The notes under the pieces: generated by a model
Told to the model about the DNA's origin: nothing
Seen by the model: the letters and a program-made list of their open reading frames with translations, nothing else
Database searches by the model: none
Part shown: positions 10,605 to 19,717 of the stretch, in pieces
How positions within the stretch are numbered: position 1 is the stretch's first letter
Layout: each line of letters starts with the position of its first letter
Made by a program: the position numbers and the translations under genes
Origin: an uncultured cyanobacterium
Lineage (GTDB): Bacteria; Cyanobacteriota; Cyanobacteriia; CACIAM-69d
DNA: 64,000 nt
NCBI GenBank assembly: GCA_937883785.1
Contig: CALGDE010000114.1
Span: 1-64,000 of the forward strand
Direction: 5' to 3'

Positions 10605-10784
10605 AGGAGTGAAATAGGGTACTGGAATAAACCACACCAACGACACACAACCAACTGCACACATCAGTAAGGGGAAAGATGCTGCGGAAAAAGGGCTGAA
10701 TAAGCATCTTGCGCCAGCAACATCGCCAGCAGCATCGCCAACGGCAGAGAACGGTATCCTTGGAGGTACTGTTCCTGTCGTTTT

Positions 10785-11744
10785 TTGTGGCTGTTTTTTG
10801 TGACCGCGACCTCCCCAAAACAACAAAAACAAGAAGGGTCCTCAAGCAACCTGCCAGGTAGCTTTTTTGAGAGTCCCTTTTTCCTTAAAGCGACACCGTA
10901 TTTATTTTTGCTGCCGGCGTTACTGGTGCTGACGGCGACGGTGTTTTACCCGGCAATCCAGGCGTTTTACCTTAGCTTCACCCGCTATGAATACGACCTG
11001 ACCCAGCCGCCAGATTGGGTGGGCACGGCAAACTTTGAGCGGCTATTGCAGGACCCAGTATTTTGGCAAGTGCTCTGGCAAACGGTGTTGTACCTTATTG
11101 TCGTGGTGCCAATTTTGACCTTTGTACCCTTGGGAATTGCCATTCTGGTTAACCGCAAACTAGCGGGTGTGTCCTGGTTTCGCGCCGCCTACTACATGCC
11201 GGTTATTGTCTCTATGGTGGTGGCGGGTATTGCCTGGAACTGGGTTTATGCGGAAGACGGGCTGCTGAACCAGTGGATCACGGGGCTGGGCGGAGAGGCA
11301 ATTCCCTGGCTGACCAGTCCTGGTTTGGCGTTATTTAGCGTGATGACGGTGACGGTGTGGAAAGGGCTGGGCTATTACATGGTGGTGTATTTAGCGGGAT
11401 TGCAGTCTATTCCCGGCGATATTTATGAGGCGGCGGCGCTGGACGGATCCGACGGCTGGATGCGCCACTGGGATATTACCCTGCCATTTATGCGTCCGTA
11501 TTTATTTTTGGTGGCCACCATTTCGGCGATTTCCGCCACCAAGGTGTTCGAGGAAGTGTATGTGATGACCCAGGGGGGACCGCGCAATAGCTCCAAAACC
11601 CTGGTGTATTACCTGTATGACCAGGCGTTTAATAATTTAGAAATGAGCTACGCCTGCACCATCGGCCTGGCGATGTTTTTGATGGTGCTAATTCTCTCGG
11701 CGCTGCGGCTGGCTTTCGGTAAAACTGATAATGCCATTACTTAG
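10785..11744 (+). CDS. Sugar-type ABC transporter permease (MalF/UgpA family)
   Basis: About 319 residues with six membrane helices, one of the two inner-membrane subunits of a carbohydrate uptake ABC transporter. The EAA loop that docks the ATPase reads EAAALDGSDGWMRHWDITLP near residue 215. The helix before it (VTVWKGLGYYMVVYLAGLQSIP) and the later KVFEEVYVMTQGGP are typical of MalF-like subunits. The partner permease, binding protein and ATPase are not next to it, so its substrate is unknown; glucosylglycerol, trehalose or other osmolytes are possible. The start is uncertain: the frame opens with TTG at 10785, a GTG at 10800 is an alternative, and a GGAGG at 10762-10766 is too far from either. 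Confidence 0.88.
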   Translation: MWLFFVTATSPKQQKQEGSSSNLPGSFFESPFFLKATPYLFLLPALLVLTATVFYPAIQAFYLSFTRYEYDLTQPPDWVGTANFERLLQDPVFWQVLWQTVLYLIVVVPILTFVPLGIAILVNRKLAGVSWFRAAYYMPVIVSMVVAGIAWNWVYAEDGLLNQWITGLGGEAIPWLTSPGLALFSVMTVTVWKGLGYYMVVYLAGLQSIPGDIYEAAALDGSDGWMRHWDITLPFMRPYLFLVATISAISATKVFEEVYVMTQGGPRNSSKTLVYYLYDQAFNNLEMSYACTIGLAMFLMVLILSALRLAFGKTDNAIT

Positions 11745-11800
11745 GGGCGGATATTTGAGCACCAATATTTGAGCACCAGTATTTGAACCCCAGCTAACGA

Positions 11801-12769
11801 CTATTTCAAAATCGATTTGGGCGGTGGCTCCAATCCAATGGCATCTTTCGGGAGCGGGGTGAAAACGGTGATCGCCTGGGGCTGCAACTCAAATAAAACC
11901 GGCGTGGTGGTGCTAATTTCCCCATCCGTATTGACTGAATGGGGGCGGGAGGTGGTAATCCGGAAGGACCTTGCTTCTAAGGTTCTGGCTTGGTTAACTT
12001 CATTAAGCTGACCACGATACAGGGCCGGCAATAGGTTCACTACGTCCCACCAGTGGCGAGTTTCTAGGCTGTATAAATCCAGGCGCTCGTCGTCGATGGT
12101 GGCATCCCAGGCGATCGCCATACCACCTCCATAGAATCGCCCATTGCCCACCGCAATTTGGATGGTGCGCACCCGAAATTTTCCATCCTCCGTTTCAATG
12201 GTGGCTCGAAACGGTTGGGAGTGGAGCACCGTTTGCATCGCCGACCATAAATATGCCAGCACCCCCCACTGTTTCTTCGCTGCGCGGGTCAGACGCTGGG
12301 TAATGTCCACGCTGAGCCCCAGGCTTGCCACGTTAAAAAAAGGATGGTTATTGGCCAGCCCCACATCAATTCGATGCTGGTGTCCCTGGGAAATCAAATC
12401 ACAGGCAGCGTTTAAATCATTGGGAATGCCTAAGGTTCGAGCTAGGTCATTGGCGGTGCCCAAGGGTAAAATTCCCAACGGTAGCTGGGTGCTGAGGAGT
12501 CCCGGCAGTGCTGCATTTAATGTCCCATCGCCGCCACCTACGATGACGCAATCCACCTGGTCCCGGTGGCGCTCGATAATATTCGGTAAATCCTCAGGGT
12601 TACGGCTGGAGCGAAAGGTAACTTCAAGTCCTTGGGCTTCTAAGTTTGCGATCGCCGGTCCCAGCGCCGCTGCCCCCCGTCGAGACTTGGGATTGACCAA
12701 CAGCAAACCATGGCGAGGCGATCGCTCCCCATTACTTTTCCCCGAATTCTCCGCTGTCACCTTAGCCAA
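11801..12769 (-). CDS. YegS/DgkA-type lipid kinase (diacylglycerol kinase catalytic domain)
   Basis: A 322-residue soluble lipid kinase of the YegS/BmrU family, expected to phosphorylate diacylglycerol or a related lipid at the membrane. Motifs in order: LLLVNPKSRRGAA (N-terminal nucleotide loop), VIVGGGDGTLNAALPGL (glycine-rich ATP site near residue 82) and LGILPLGTANDLARTLGIP. The C-terminal beta-domain has IAVGNGRFYGGGM and the final INTDGE-like segment VNTDGEIS. The start used is a TTG at 12769, with GGAG seven bases upstream; a GTG at 12760 is a second choice. The gene converges with the ABC permease and has no functional partner nearby. Confidence 0.92.
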   Translation of the reverse strand: MAKVTAENSGKSNGERSPRHGLLLVNPKSRRGAAALGPAIANLEAQGLEVTFRSSRNPEDLPNIIERHRDQVDCVIVGGGDGTLNAALPGLLSTQLPLGILPLGTANDLARTLGIPNDLNAACDLISQGHQHRIDVGLANNHPFFNVASLGLSVDITQRLTRAAKKQWGVLAYLWSAMQTVLHSQPFRATIETEDGKFRVRTIQIAVGNGRFYGGGMAIAWDATIDDERLDLYSLETRHWWDVVNLLPALYRGQLNEVNQARTLEARSFRITTSRPHSVNTDGEISTTTPVLFELQPQAITVFTPLPKDAIGLEPPPKSILK

Positions 12770-12924
12770 GGGGCAACTCCTACCACCCTTACGTCACAAG
12801 CCTGTCAGTCCCTTTGGATAATATAGGCGGAAATAACTAAGGAATTAAGAACAAAACATTAATAGCAACAACAAACGCGATAGCAAGATCAACAACCGCA
12901 AGGCGCATTGACACCTACAGTTCC

Positions 12925-12960
12925 CAAAAGAAAAGAGCCAGCTCTGTGTGAACTGACTCT
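12925..12960 (-). terminator. Terminator of the initiator tRNA gene
   Basis: On the minus strand AGAGTCAG (from 12960) pairs with CTGGCTCT (to 12934), eight pairs including one G-T, and is followed by TTTTCTTTT. It begins 16 bases after the tRNA 3' end. Confidence 0.75.
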
Positions 12961-12975
12961 CTTCTGTTATTCATT

Positions 12976-13052
<77 letters not shown>

Positions 13053-13181
13053 TTGCGTTTTATAAGTATAGGCACCGTACCTTGAAAGTGCAACCCTAAA
13101 TTGCAAATACATCTCAGAGTCTTCCCCAATGCCCTTCTTCGCAAACTCTAGAGAAACGAATTGGGTGGCAAAAACGAAGTT

Positions 13182-13256
13182 TGGATCCGGATCCCCCCTT
13201 TAATCGGGCAGGATTGGTGGGAATTCTACCCACTTCCCCTTAATCGAAGTGCCCCC
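13182..13256. repeat. Fragments of a C-rich dispersed repeat
   Basis: GGATCCGGATCCCCCCTTTAA (its core at 13187-13203) and CCCTTAATCGAAGTGCCCCCC (core 13238-13256) resemble the GGATCCCCCC...CCTTAATAAGG arms of the element inserted in the helicase gene at 20641-20757. The copy is degenerate, and no target-site duplication is visible. Confidence 0.4.
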
Positions 13257-13280
13257 CAGCTTGAAAGAACGCTGGGGGCT
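13251..13280 (-). terminator. GC-rich hairpin downstream of the binding-protein gene
   Basis: GCCCCCCAGC (13251-13260) and GCTGGGGGC (13271-13279) form a nine-pair stem with a ten-base loop, 58 bases after the stop of the substrate-binding protein gene. No clear T-run follows on the minus strand, so termination is likely but not certain. Confidence 0.6.
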
Positions 13281-13337
13281 GCATACCTTGCAGGTTAAGA
13301 CCTTGGGATGGAATTGAGATTTGATTGATGACAGCCC

Positions 13338-14618
13338 CTATTCCCCTTGAAGCTCCACCTTATCGGTAACGTCGATTTCGCCCGTATCCTGAACGGTCCA
13401 TACGTCATAGTTCCCCACCACATCTCCGTTTTCATCGATATCCACGTTGCCGCTGGCCCCTTGGAAATTAATATCCTTCCCTTCTTGAAGCAGCTTAAGC
13501 CCTTCGCAAATATCATTAACCTCTTCCCCGGGACCATTAGCCACGTCCAGCAGCTTCGACTGAATACCGGCACCGGTATTTTCCTGAGCAGCCTGAGCCG
13601 CCAACATGAGTAGAGACATGGCATCCCAGGTTTGGGGCACAAAAGCAGAGGGAGCTTTGCCCAGCTTTTCATCAATCAGCCTTTCCAACGCTGCCAAACC
13701 GACACCGTCAGCTCCCGGAACCGTTCCGATCGCCCCAGCAATAATCGGCTTACCGTCCACGTCCTTACCCACCTGGGTAGGAAACTCTTCCGTTTTGACG
13801 CCGTCCGTTAGCATCACTTGCACGCCCTCGGTCAAGCCCTGCTCGTAGGCTGCCTTTAGCAACAGCGCGCCAGTTTCCACATAGAGGATGGCTGCAACGG
13901 CGTCGGGCTTTTCACCAAAGGCAGCGCTGGCTTCAGTGGTAAAGGTGGCCGCTTTGGGGTCGTAGCGGGTGGGATTATCGGCATTAACAACGGTGCCTCC
14001 TAGCTTTTCAAACGCCTCAATAAAGCGCTGTTCAAATTCAATGCCATAGTCGTTATTAATAGCCACGGTGGCAACGGTCTTGAAACCGCGATCGCTCGCC
14101 AACTGGGCCAATGCCTCTGCCTGATAGGTATCCGGGGGGGCGGTGCGTGCCCAAAATCCTTTGAAATCGCCATTAGCCGCCCGTTCCGTAAATAGGGGGC
14201 TGGTGCTACCGGGGGAAATCATCATCACCTCGTTGCGGGCAGCCACATCGGCACCGGCCATGGAAACGCTGCTGGCAAAGGAGCCCACCACGCCGGCCAC
14301 ACCGTCCACTTCCGTTAGCTTGGTCATACCTTCTGCGCCAGCGGTGGGGTCCGTTTGGTCGTCCGCCGTAATTAACGTCACCGGACTGCCATTAACGCCA
14401 CCGCAAGCGTTCACCTGGTCCACAAGCAGGGGCAGCACTTCTAACATAGGCTGTCCAATGGACGATAGATCCCCCGTGGCCGGCAACAGGGCTCCCAACT
14501 TTAAACCGTCGGCTCCTCCTGATGCGCCACCGGTACCTGCCGGATCTTCACAGCCCACCAACGCGCCTGCAGCTAAGGCGATCGCCGCCAAAGCCCGTCC
14601 AGTATTACGAATTTTCAT
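13338..14618 (-). CDS. ABC transporter substrate-binding lipoprotein, amino-acid (Leu/Ile/Val) type
   Basis: A 426-residue periplasmic binding protein of the branched-chain amino-acid receptor family (peripla_BP_6). The signal peptide ends in the lipobox AGALVGC near residue 23, so it should be a lipoprotein. The mature part begins LKLGALLPATGDLSSIGQPM and continues with the two-lobe pattern (DDQTDP, VVGSFASSVS, MMISPGSTSPLFT, INNDYGIEFEQRF, VMLTDGVKTEEF). The ATG at 14618 has GGAG eight bases upstream. No permease or ATPase genes lie nearby; cyanobacterial Nat systems are often scattered in this way. Neutral or branched-chain amino acids or related compounds are likely ligands, but the exact ligand cannot be read. 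Confidence 0.9.
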   Translation of the reverse strand: MKIRNTGRALAAIALAAGALVGCEDPAGTGGASGGADGLKLGALLPATGDLSSIGQPMLEVLPLLVDQVNACGGVNGSPVTLITADDQTDPTAGAEGMTKLTEVDGVAGVVGSFASSVSMAGADVAARNEVMMISPGSTSPLFTERAANGDFKGFWARTAPPDTYQAEALAQLASDRGFKTVATVAINNDYGIEFEQRFIEAFEKLGGTVVNADNPTRYDPKAATFTTEASAAFGEKPDAVAAILYVETGALLLKAAYEQGLTEGVQVMLTDGVKTEEFPTQVGKDVDGKPIIAGAIGTVPGADGVGLAALERLIDEKLGKAPSAFVPQTWDAMSLLMLAAQAAQENTGAGIQSKLLDVANGPGEEVNDICEGLKLLQEGKDINFQGASGNVDIDENGDVVGNYDVWTVQDTGEIDVTDKVELQGE

Positions 14619-14808
14619 AGTCTGCTCCACACAACTGCGTTATGGCGAATCGCCGTTCAATCTCTCGCGATTCCACTTGCACCATGGTAAGGGCACCGGG
14701 GCATATCATTATGTGTCGCCGCACCCCAGAAGTATTGAGTCCGCAGAAGTCAGAACAGCCCGAAAAGGCTGCACCTAAAAATAATCAACAAAAGTAATTA
14801 ATAAACAA

Positions 14809-14899
14809 CGGAGAAGGAGGGATTCGAACCCTCGGAGCGCCCTAATTAGCACTCAATAGATTAGCAATCTACCGCTTTCGACCACTCAGCCACTTCTCC
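14809..14899 (-). tRNA. tRNA-Ser (GCU)
   Basis: A class II tRNA on the minus strand. The acceptor is GGAGAAG with CTTCTCC, the anticodon loop TTGCTAA (anticodon GCU), and a long variable arm stands between the anticodon and T stems. The T-loop is TTCGAAT and the discriminator base is G, as usual for serine tRNAs. CCA is not encoded. Confidence 0.96.
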
Positions 14900-15425
14900 A
14901 GCGGTACGCCAAATTTTGCGTTACGAACTGCATAATAGCAGACCCTTTTGAAATTGAACCAAAAAATAAGCTTAGAGAAACACGCTGGGCAAAAATCTAC
15001 GGATTTCCTGCCCAAAATTCCTTGCACAAATTAAAAATCACTGGCGGCTCTTATGCCACAGCCACAGCTCCTCGGTGAAAAAGGGGGGTAAGGGTGGTAA
15101 GTGCCTTTAAGAGATGCCCTGAGATAATTGTTTGCCCCCAGTGTTTGCCCCCAAAAAGTGGTGTTGAAGACCCCTGAAGAAAGATACTTGTGCAAAAATC
15201 CCTAAAAAATCCTGAATTAACCCCCTATCGAGGTCATAAGGGAAGAACTTATAAGAATTATGATCGGGTTGGTTCGGACTTTTCCCCTCGCGATCGCCCC
15301 AGACGGCCTATTATCCTGTGGTCAATATTTCAAACTTCACCCAAACAGCGTTTACCCCTATCCCCATCCGTGGATAGTTAGGAACATTTCAAGGGCACTT
15401 CACCATTTAGAGAGGTTTCATAGGA
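14900..15425. other. Gene-free stretch between tRNA-Ser and the DnaJ-like gene
   Basis: No supported gene. A short G-rich segment, AAGGGGGGTAAGGGTGGTAAG (15081-15101), resembles half of the C-rich dispersed repeat seen elsewhere in the window. Short frames at 15190-15445 have no protein-like features. The AGGA ribosome site of the DnaJ-like gene ends the stretch. Confidence 0.45.
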
Positions 15426-16463
15426 ATGGCTGCCACAGACTTTAAGGACTATTACGCCATTCTCGGGCTGTCGAAATCCGCCAGCGCTGATGAAATCAAG
15501 AAAAATTACCGACGCCTTGCTCGCAAATACCACCCCGATATGAATCCGGGCGATCGCGCTGCTGAGGCTCGGTTTAAGGAAATTAATGAAGCCTACGAGG
15601 TGCTGTCGGACAGCAGCAAGCGTAAAAAGTACGACCAGTTTGGACAATATTGGCAACAGGCAGATCGGGTGGGGGGAGCTCCCTGGGGCGGTCGCGCTGG
15701 TGGGGGTAGTGGCTTTGATGACTTTGAGTTTGGGCGCTACAACAGCTTTGATGACTTTATTAACGAGCTGTTAGGGCGATTTGGGGGACCCGGCGGTGCC
15801 AGCGGTGCCGGTCCTCGCACCAGTTACAACTACCGCACGCCCCCTGGTGCCGGGGGGAGCGGCTTTAATGGTTTTTCCGGGTTTGATGGGAGTTTTGGGA
15901 ACGGTGCGGCGGGTAATGCCAAGTCCAGTGGCGATCGCGAGGCTACGTTAACTTTAAATTTCAGCGAAGCTTTTAATGGTACCCAAAAGCGCCTGAGCGT
16001 GGGCGGTTCTACCATCACCGTACGCATTCCGCCGGGAGCAAAGCCCGGCAGCAAAATCCGCCTGCGAGGTAAGGGGCAGTTTGATGGTTACTCTGGGCAG
16101 CGGGGAGATTTGTATTTAAAGGTGAGCCTAAGCCCCCACGACTTTTTTGAATTTGATGGGGACAATTTGGTGTGTGAGGTGGCGATCGCCCCCGATGAGG
16201 CGGTGTTGGGCGCCAAAATCGATGTGCCGACCCCGGATGGAATGGTGACGGTGAATGTGCCCGCCGGGGTGAAGTCAGGTCAGTGCTTGCGGCTGCGGGG
16301 TAAAGGCTGGGTGAAAACCGGCGGTCAGCGCAGTGATCAGGTGGTGCGCCTGCAAATTGTGTCGCCCAAAACCATCTCCCAGTCGGAGCGGGAAGCTTAC
16401 GAAAAAGTGCGCGAAGCCCGTAGCTACGACCCGCGCGAATCCCTAAAGTCCGTGAAACTGTAG
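15426..16463 (+). CDS. DnaJ/CbpA-like chaperone without zinc finger
   Basis: A 345-residue Hsp40 co-chaperone that would stimulate DnaK ATPase activity and deliver substrates. The J-domain spans residues 7-72 ([20 protein letters not shown], the catalytic HPD in [10 protein letters not shown], then [13 protein letters not shown]). A long Gly/Phe-rich linker follows at about 85-160. The C-terminal peptide-binding domains cover about 168-330 ([36 protein letters not shown]). The CxxCxGxG zinc-finger repeats of true DnaJ are absent, so it is CbpA-like (class B). The ATG at 15426 follows AGGA. No dnaK or grpE is nearby and no CIRCE precedes it. Confidence 0.92.
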   Translation: MAATDFKDYYAILGLSKSASADEIKKNYRRLARKYHPDMNPGDRAAEARFKEINEAYEVLSDSSKRKKYDQFGQYWQQADRVGGAPWGGRAGGGSGFDDFEFGRYNSFDDFINELLGRFGGPGGASGAGPRTSYNYRTPPGAGGSGFNGFSGFDGSFGNGAAGNAKSSGDREATLTLNFSEAFNGTQKRLSVGGSTITVRIPPGAKPGSKIRLRGKGQFDGYSGQRGDLYLKVSLSPHDFFEFDGDNLVCEVAIAPDEAVLGAKIDVPTPDGMVTVNVPAGVKSGQCLRLRGKGWVKTGGQRSDQVVRLQIVSPKTISQSEREAYEKVREARSYDPRESLKSVKL

Positions 16464-16686
16464 CCCGACAATCCACCTTTTGCATAAGTTGGAAATCGCC
16501 AAATGCCCTTAGCCCCCAGCCCTTTCTCCCTGAGGAAAAGGCAAAAAGAGAACGGTATAAGGAATCGATGGATCAGTATCAGCAGCACGCAAGTGTCATG
16601 TCAAAGGCCTAATATCAATGTCGCTGCCCCGTTGTGGGCTGCTACAACAGAGGAAGCGTACTTCTGTGGCTGGGTAAGCGAAAACT

Positions 16687-17841
16687 ATGGCACGTCCTCC
16701 AGGGTTGGATCAGATGATTGCGGCGTTTAAGCGGAAGGAATATCGCACCGCCGCTCGCCTGTTAAATCCTTTGTTGCAATCCCACGGCAATGATCCCTGG
16801 GTGCAGGTTTATGCGGCGCGGCTCCATGAACTGTCGGGGAAACGGGCGATCGCTGAGCCCATTTACCGAAAGCTGCTGCAAAACACGTCTTCCCCAAATC
16901 CCAAAGTTTTGAACTTAGCGCGCCAGGGGCTGGAGCGTTTGGAGAAGGTGGATCGCGATCGCCGTAAAGACGCCCTTGACGAAGCGAGAAAACAAGCGAA
17001 GGGGCAGGGCAGTCAGCGCAATAACGCCATGTTTGTGCTGGAGCCTTTGCCGGAGGGGGGCGATCGCAAGGCGGCGGCTCAAGCGTTGGCGCGGGTTTTT
17101 GATTTAGATGCCTATAGTGCTCGGCTACAGATCCCGTCGCGGGAGTGGCGGGTGTATCGATTGGGACCGCTGGCGGAACTGCAAATTTATGCACAGGAGC
17201 TAACTGCGGCGGGGCTATCTTGCTTTGTGGCGCCCATTCCCGCCATCCAGAAAACCAAAGTTTTTCAGGTGCGCTACCTGGAAGCGGTGGAGCCTCAACT
17301 AATTGTGGTTTGTGAAAATGAATCGGGACAGTTGGGGCGCATTGAGTTTAGTTGGGACGAAGTGACCAGTCGCGCCACCGGAGATTTACCCCTATTTGCA
17401 TCGGTGGTGGATCTGGATGCTCGCGGCAAGCTGATGCGCCGGGAACAGATGCAGGACTATGCCCAGATCATGGATGTGCATTTGGGCAGTCGCCACACCA
17501 TTTTGCGATTGGTAGACAGTCACTACGAATTTGATCAGGGGGTGGATTTTGTACCGGTGGCGTTTCTGGAGGAAAAAAATCACCAGCAGGTACGCCCCAC
17601 CCGCCGCACCCAGTGGAACGCCGTCACTAGCTTTTTTGATCAGCAGTTACCTAACATCCCCGCCCGCGACCAGTTTGAAACCTTTGCCGCCAGCGTCAGT
17701 GATCGCGACGACTTACTGTTGGATATTAAGTCCCACTTACTGCTGTCGCGCCGTCATGAAAACTCTATCGATTCCGCCTACCATCTTTACAGCGCCCTAA
17801 TCGCCTGGCACCAAAGCTCCCGTCTCCAATCAGGCGCTTAA
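16687..17841 (+). CDS. TPR-like protein conserved in style with cyanobacteria
   Basis: A 384-residue soluble protein. Residues about 5-85 form TPR-like helices (FKRKEYRTAARLLNPLLQSHGNDPWVQ and KRAIAEPIYRKLL). A basic helix follows (DRDRRKDALDEARKQAKGQ). The rest is a mixed alpha/beta region of unknown fold that includes WRVYRLGPLAELQIYAQEL and a C-terminal helical stretch. No catalytic motif is visible. It probably acts as a protein-interaction factor; a specific role cannot be given. The gene is on the same strand as the DnaJ-like gene, 223 bases away, so co-transcription is possible but not shown. It converges with the GT61 gene, 11 bases apart. Confidence 0.7.
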   Translation: MARPPGLDQMIAAFKRKEYRTAARLLNPLLQSHGNDPWVQVYAARLHELSGKRAIAEPIYRKLLQNTSSPNPKVLNLARQGLERLEKVDRDRRKDALDEARKQAKGQGSQRNNAMFVLEPLPEGGDRKAAAQALARVFDLDAYSARLQIPSREWRVYRLGPLAELQIYAQELTAAGLSCFVAPIPAIQKTKVFQVRYLEAVEPQLIVVCENESGQLGRIEFSWDEVTSRATGDLPLFASVVDLDARGKLMRREQMQDYAQIMDVHLGSRHTILRLVDSHYEFDQGVDFVPVAFLEEKNHQQVRPTRRTQWNAVTSFFDQQLPNIPARDQFETFAASVSDRDDLLLDIKSHLLLSRRHENSIDSAYHLYSALIAWHQSSRLQSGA

Positions 17842-17852
17842 GGCAGTGAATT

Positions 17853-18830
17853 TCAAGACAGCGCCTCGTTTAATACTGAACGGAAAGCATCTAGATCAAC
17901 GGTAAAATCGCACCGCTCCACATAATCGTCAGTGTCTGCGGAGGTACTTTGGGCAGGCAGTCGGGTGAGGTTAAAATCGCAAACTTTAGAGATATTTGGG
18001 TAGGATTGGCTGCCTAGGGAAATATTTTGATGGTTAAACAGCTCGATAATTTTTGTGCCTGAATTGCAGAACACAATATTTGCTAGCGCTGCGCCGTGGG
18101 GACTGACGATAACGTTAGATTCGTTGAATAGTTTGACCTGGCGAGAGAAGGATAATTGCCCTGGATCAATAATCTCAAACCCAGAGTTTTCTAAGATGTT
18201 CTCTAGCTCAGGTTCATTCGTAATTTGTCGCCCAGATTTGACGTTTCTTCGGGTTAGATAAATCCTTCGGGAAGGACTGGTGGCTGATGCCTTTACAAAG
18301 GCATTTTTAAGCATTTGACACAGTTCTTTTGTGGGTTCCCGCCGTTTCTCCTCCAGCTTAAGCACCGTCACTTTCTTGGCACTGACAAGCTGCACACGCC
18401 GGGCATCGATTAAATTCCAACGATTAAAGCCCAATGTCCTTAACGCCTGTCTTTGATAGGGCGTTCCCCACAGGCCGCAGTGGTAGTAGGCTTTCCCAAG
18501 ATCAAATTTATCGCGATGATTACTTAGGAAAACAAATTTCGGTAAGGTCTCAAGAAGCCAGTGAAAGTAAGAGTAGTTTCTGCACTCATGAACAACACAA
18601 ACAACTTCTTTATTTTTGACTCGCCTTTGGACATTTCCGGTATCAATATTTTTCCGCTTTTTACTGCCTAATTCCCTCGGAAAGTCGATAAAAGTGCCAT
18701 TCTTATCATAGGCTTCCCCAGCGCTATTAATGAAACCGTTATCTACAGTTAAGGCAGTAACTATAGGACTTAAGGACACAGTTGAAGCATCTACGGGTTG
18801 TGCTTTCATATCTGTTGTTGCTGGTTTCAT
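17853..18830 (-). CDS. Glycosyltransferase family 61 protein
   Basis: A 325-residue GT61 (DUF563) glycosyltransferase. Recognisable elements are YSYFHWLLETLPKFVFL (residues about 85-103), the arginine-rich RRIYLTRRNVKSGRQITNE and the hallmark VIVSPHGAALANIVFCNSG near residue 238, followed by IIELF. GT61 proteins add sugars to polysaccharide or glycoprotein acceptors, and bacterial members often serve exopolysaccharide or capsule synthesis. No other glycan genes are beside it. The composition is more AT-rich than the neighbours, with few HIP1 sites, which is common in surface-glycan genes acquired laterally. Confidence 0.88.
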   Translation of the reverse strand: MKPATTDMKAQPVDASTVSLSPIVTALTVDNGFINSAGEAYDKNGTFIDFPRELGSKKRKNIDTGNVQRRVKNKEVVCVVHECRNYSYFHWLLETLPKFVFLSNHRDKFDLGKAYYHCGLWGTPYQRQALRTLGFNRWNLIDARRVQLVSAKKVTVLKLEEKRREPTKELCQMLKNAFVKASATSPSRRIYLTRRNVKSGRQITNEPELENILENSGFEIIDPGQLSFSRQVKLFNESNVIVSPHGAALANIVFCNSGTKIIELFNHQNISLGSQSYPNISKVCDFNLTRLPAQSTSADTDDYVERCDFTVDLDAFRSVLNEALS

Positions 18831-19079
18831 GTAATATTTCCGCGATGGACTCCTGTACTAGTTATACGCAGGGGTTAATTGCCATCAGTAAAGTACAAAT
18901 CTAGAGGTGCATTTTTTAACCTTGGGTGCTTCTGGTTTTTATCTGAGTGATTTAATTCTTTCTGTCGAAAAGAAGCCCGTAATGCACTTACGGACTTCAG
19001 TTATTTCGTTGGAGAAGGCGTTGGCAAGTAACGCTTTCAGCCTTTTTTCTCGCCATAAATGGGGAAGGAAAGAATCGAC

Positions 19080-19547
19080 TTATAAAGCGCGAAGGCGGGT
19101 GACTTTCAGATCAAATTTGCCGCCGGTGGAGTTGCCAAAGGCCTGGACGCGAATGGTGTATTCCCCCTCCTGTTCAATACTGGTGAAAATGCGGGAATGG
19201 GTGCTGCCGTCGCCGCGATCATCGTTTTCCAGCAGGGTGGTGCCGTCGTTGGCAATTAGTAGCACTACGGTGTCGAATTCGTCGGACGTTAGCTCAATTT
19301 CTAGGCGATCGCCCGTCTTTGCAGAAATACGATAGTCCCGGGCAAAGCCGCCGGAGCCGGTAGGAATGTCGTTAACGGTAATTTCGCCGCTAATGCTGTT
19401 GGACGCCGGAAGGGGTTGGGGCTTGTACATATCAGACGGAGCCGCGATCACCGGTAAGGATAGCCCAGCGATCGCCAGCCCCGCCAACAGTCCTGCTTCC
19501 ACCTGCGCCGCCCGCTTAATCCACCGTGTCATCTGATTCCAAGCCAT
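19080..19547 (-). CDS. Secreted PPC-domain protein
   Basis: A 155-residue exported protein. The N-terminal signal peptide (hydrophobic AGLLAGLAIAGLSLPVIAA, cleavage after AIAA-like VIAA) is followed by one bacterial pre-peptidase C-terminal (PPC) domain. The domain shows the usual pattern RDYRISAKTGDRLEIEL, FDTVVLLIANDGT, LLENDDRGDGSTHSRI and GEYTIRVQAFG. PPC domains are beta-sandwich modules often attached to secreted proteases; here the domain stands alone, so binding rather than catalysis is expected. The start used is the ATG at 19547; an in-frame start at 19595 would lengthen the cytoplasmic lead. The gene is divergent from the helicase gene. Confidence 0.82.
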   Translation of the reverse strand: MAWNQMTRWIKRAAQVEAGLLAGLAIAGLSLPVIAAPSDMYKPQPLPASNSISGEITVNDIPTGSGGFARDYRISAKTGDRLEIELTSDEFDTVVLLIANDGTTLLENDDRGDGSTHSRIFTSIEQEGEYTIRVQAFGNSTGGKFDLKVTRLRAL

Positions 19548-19717
19548 TTTTCCAGAGCCCTTTCCAGAGTCAATCGTCACTATTTGCTCTCCCATTCACC
19601 GGCAATTACCTGGCGGGACCATAACGATGCCGCCGTATTCCAATTGTATGAATCCCATTGGCAGACTGCCATCTTGACGAACTGTGGTTTACAAAGTGCC
19701 AGACTGAAAGGGTAACG

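Noticed and set aside
12144-12821. 225-codon frame opposite the lipid kinase
   Set aside because: Antisense shadow of a well-supported kinase; Ser/Pro/Trp-rich and without motifs.
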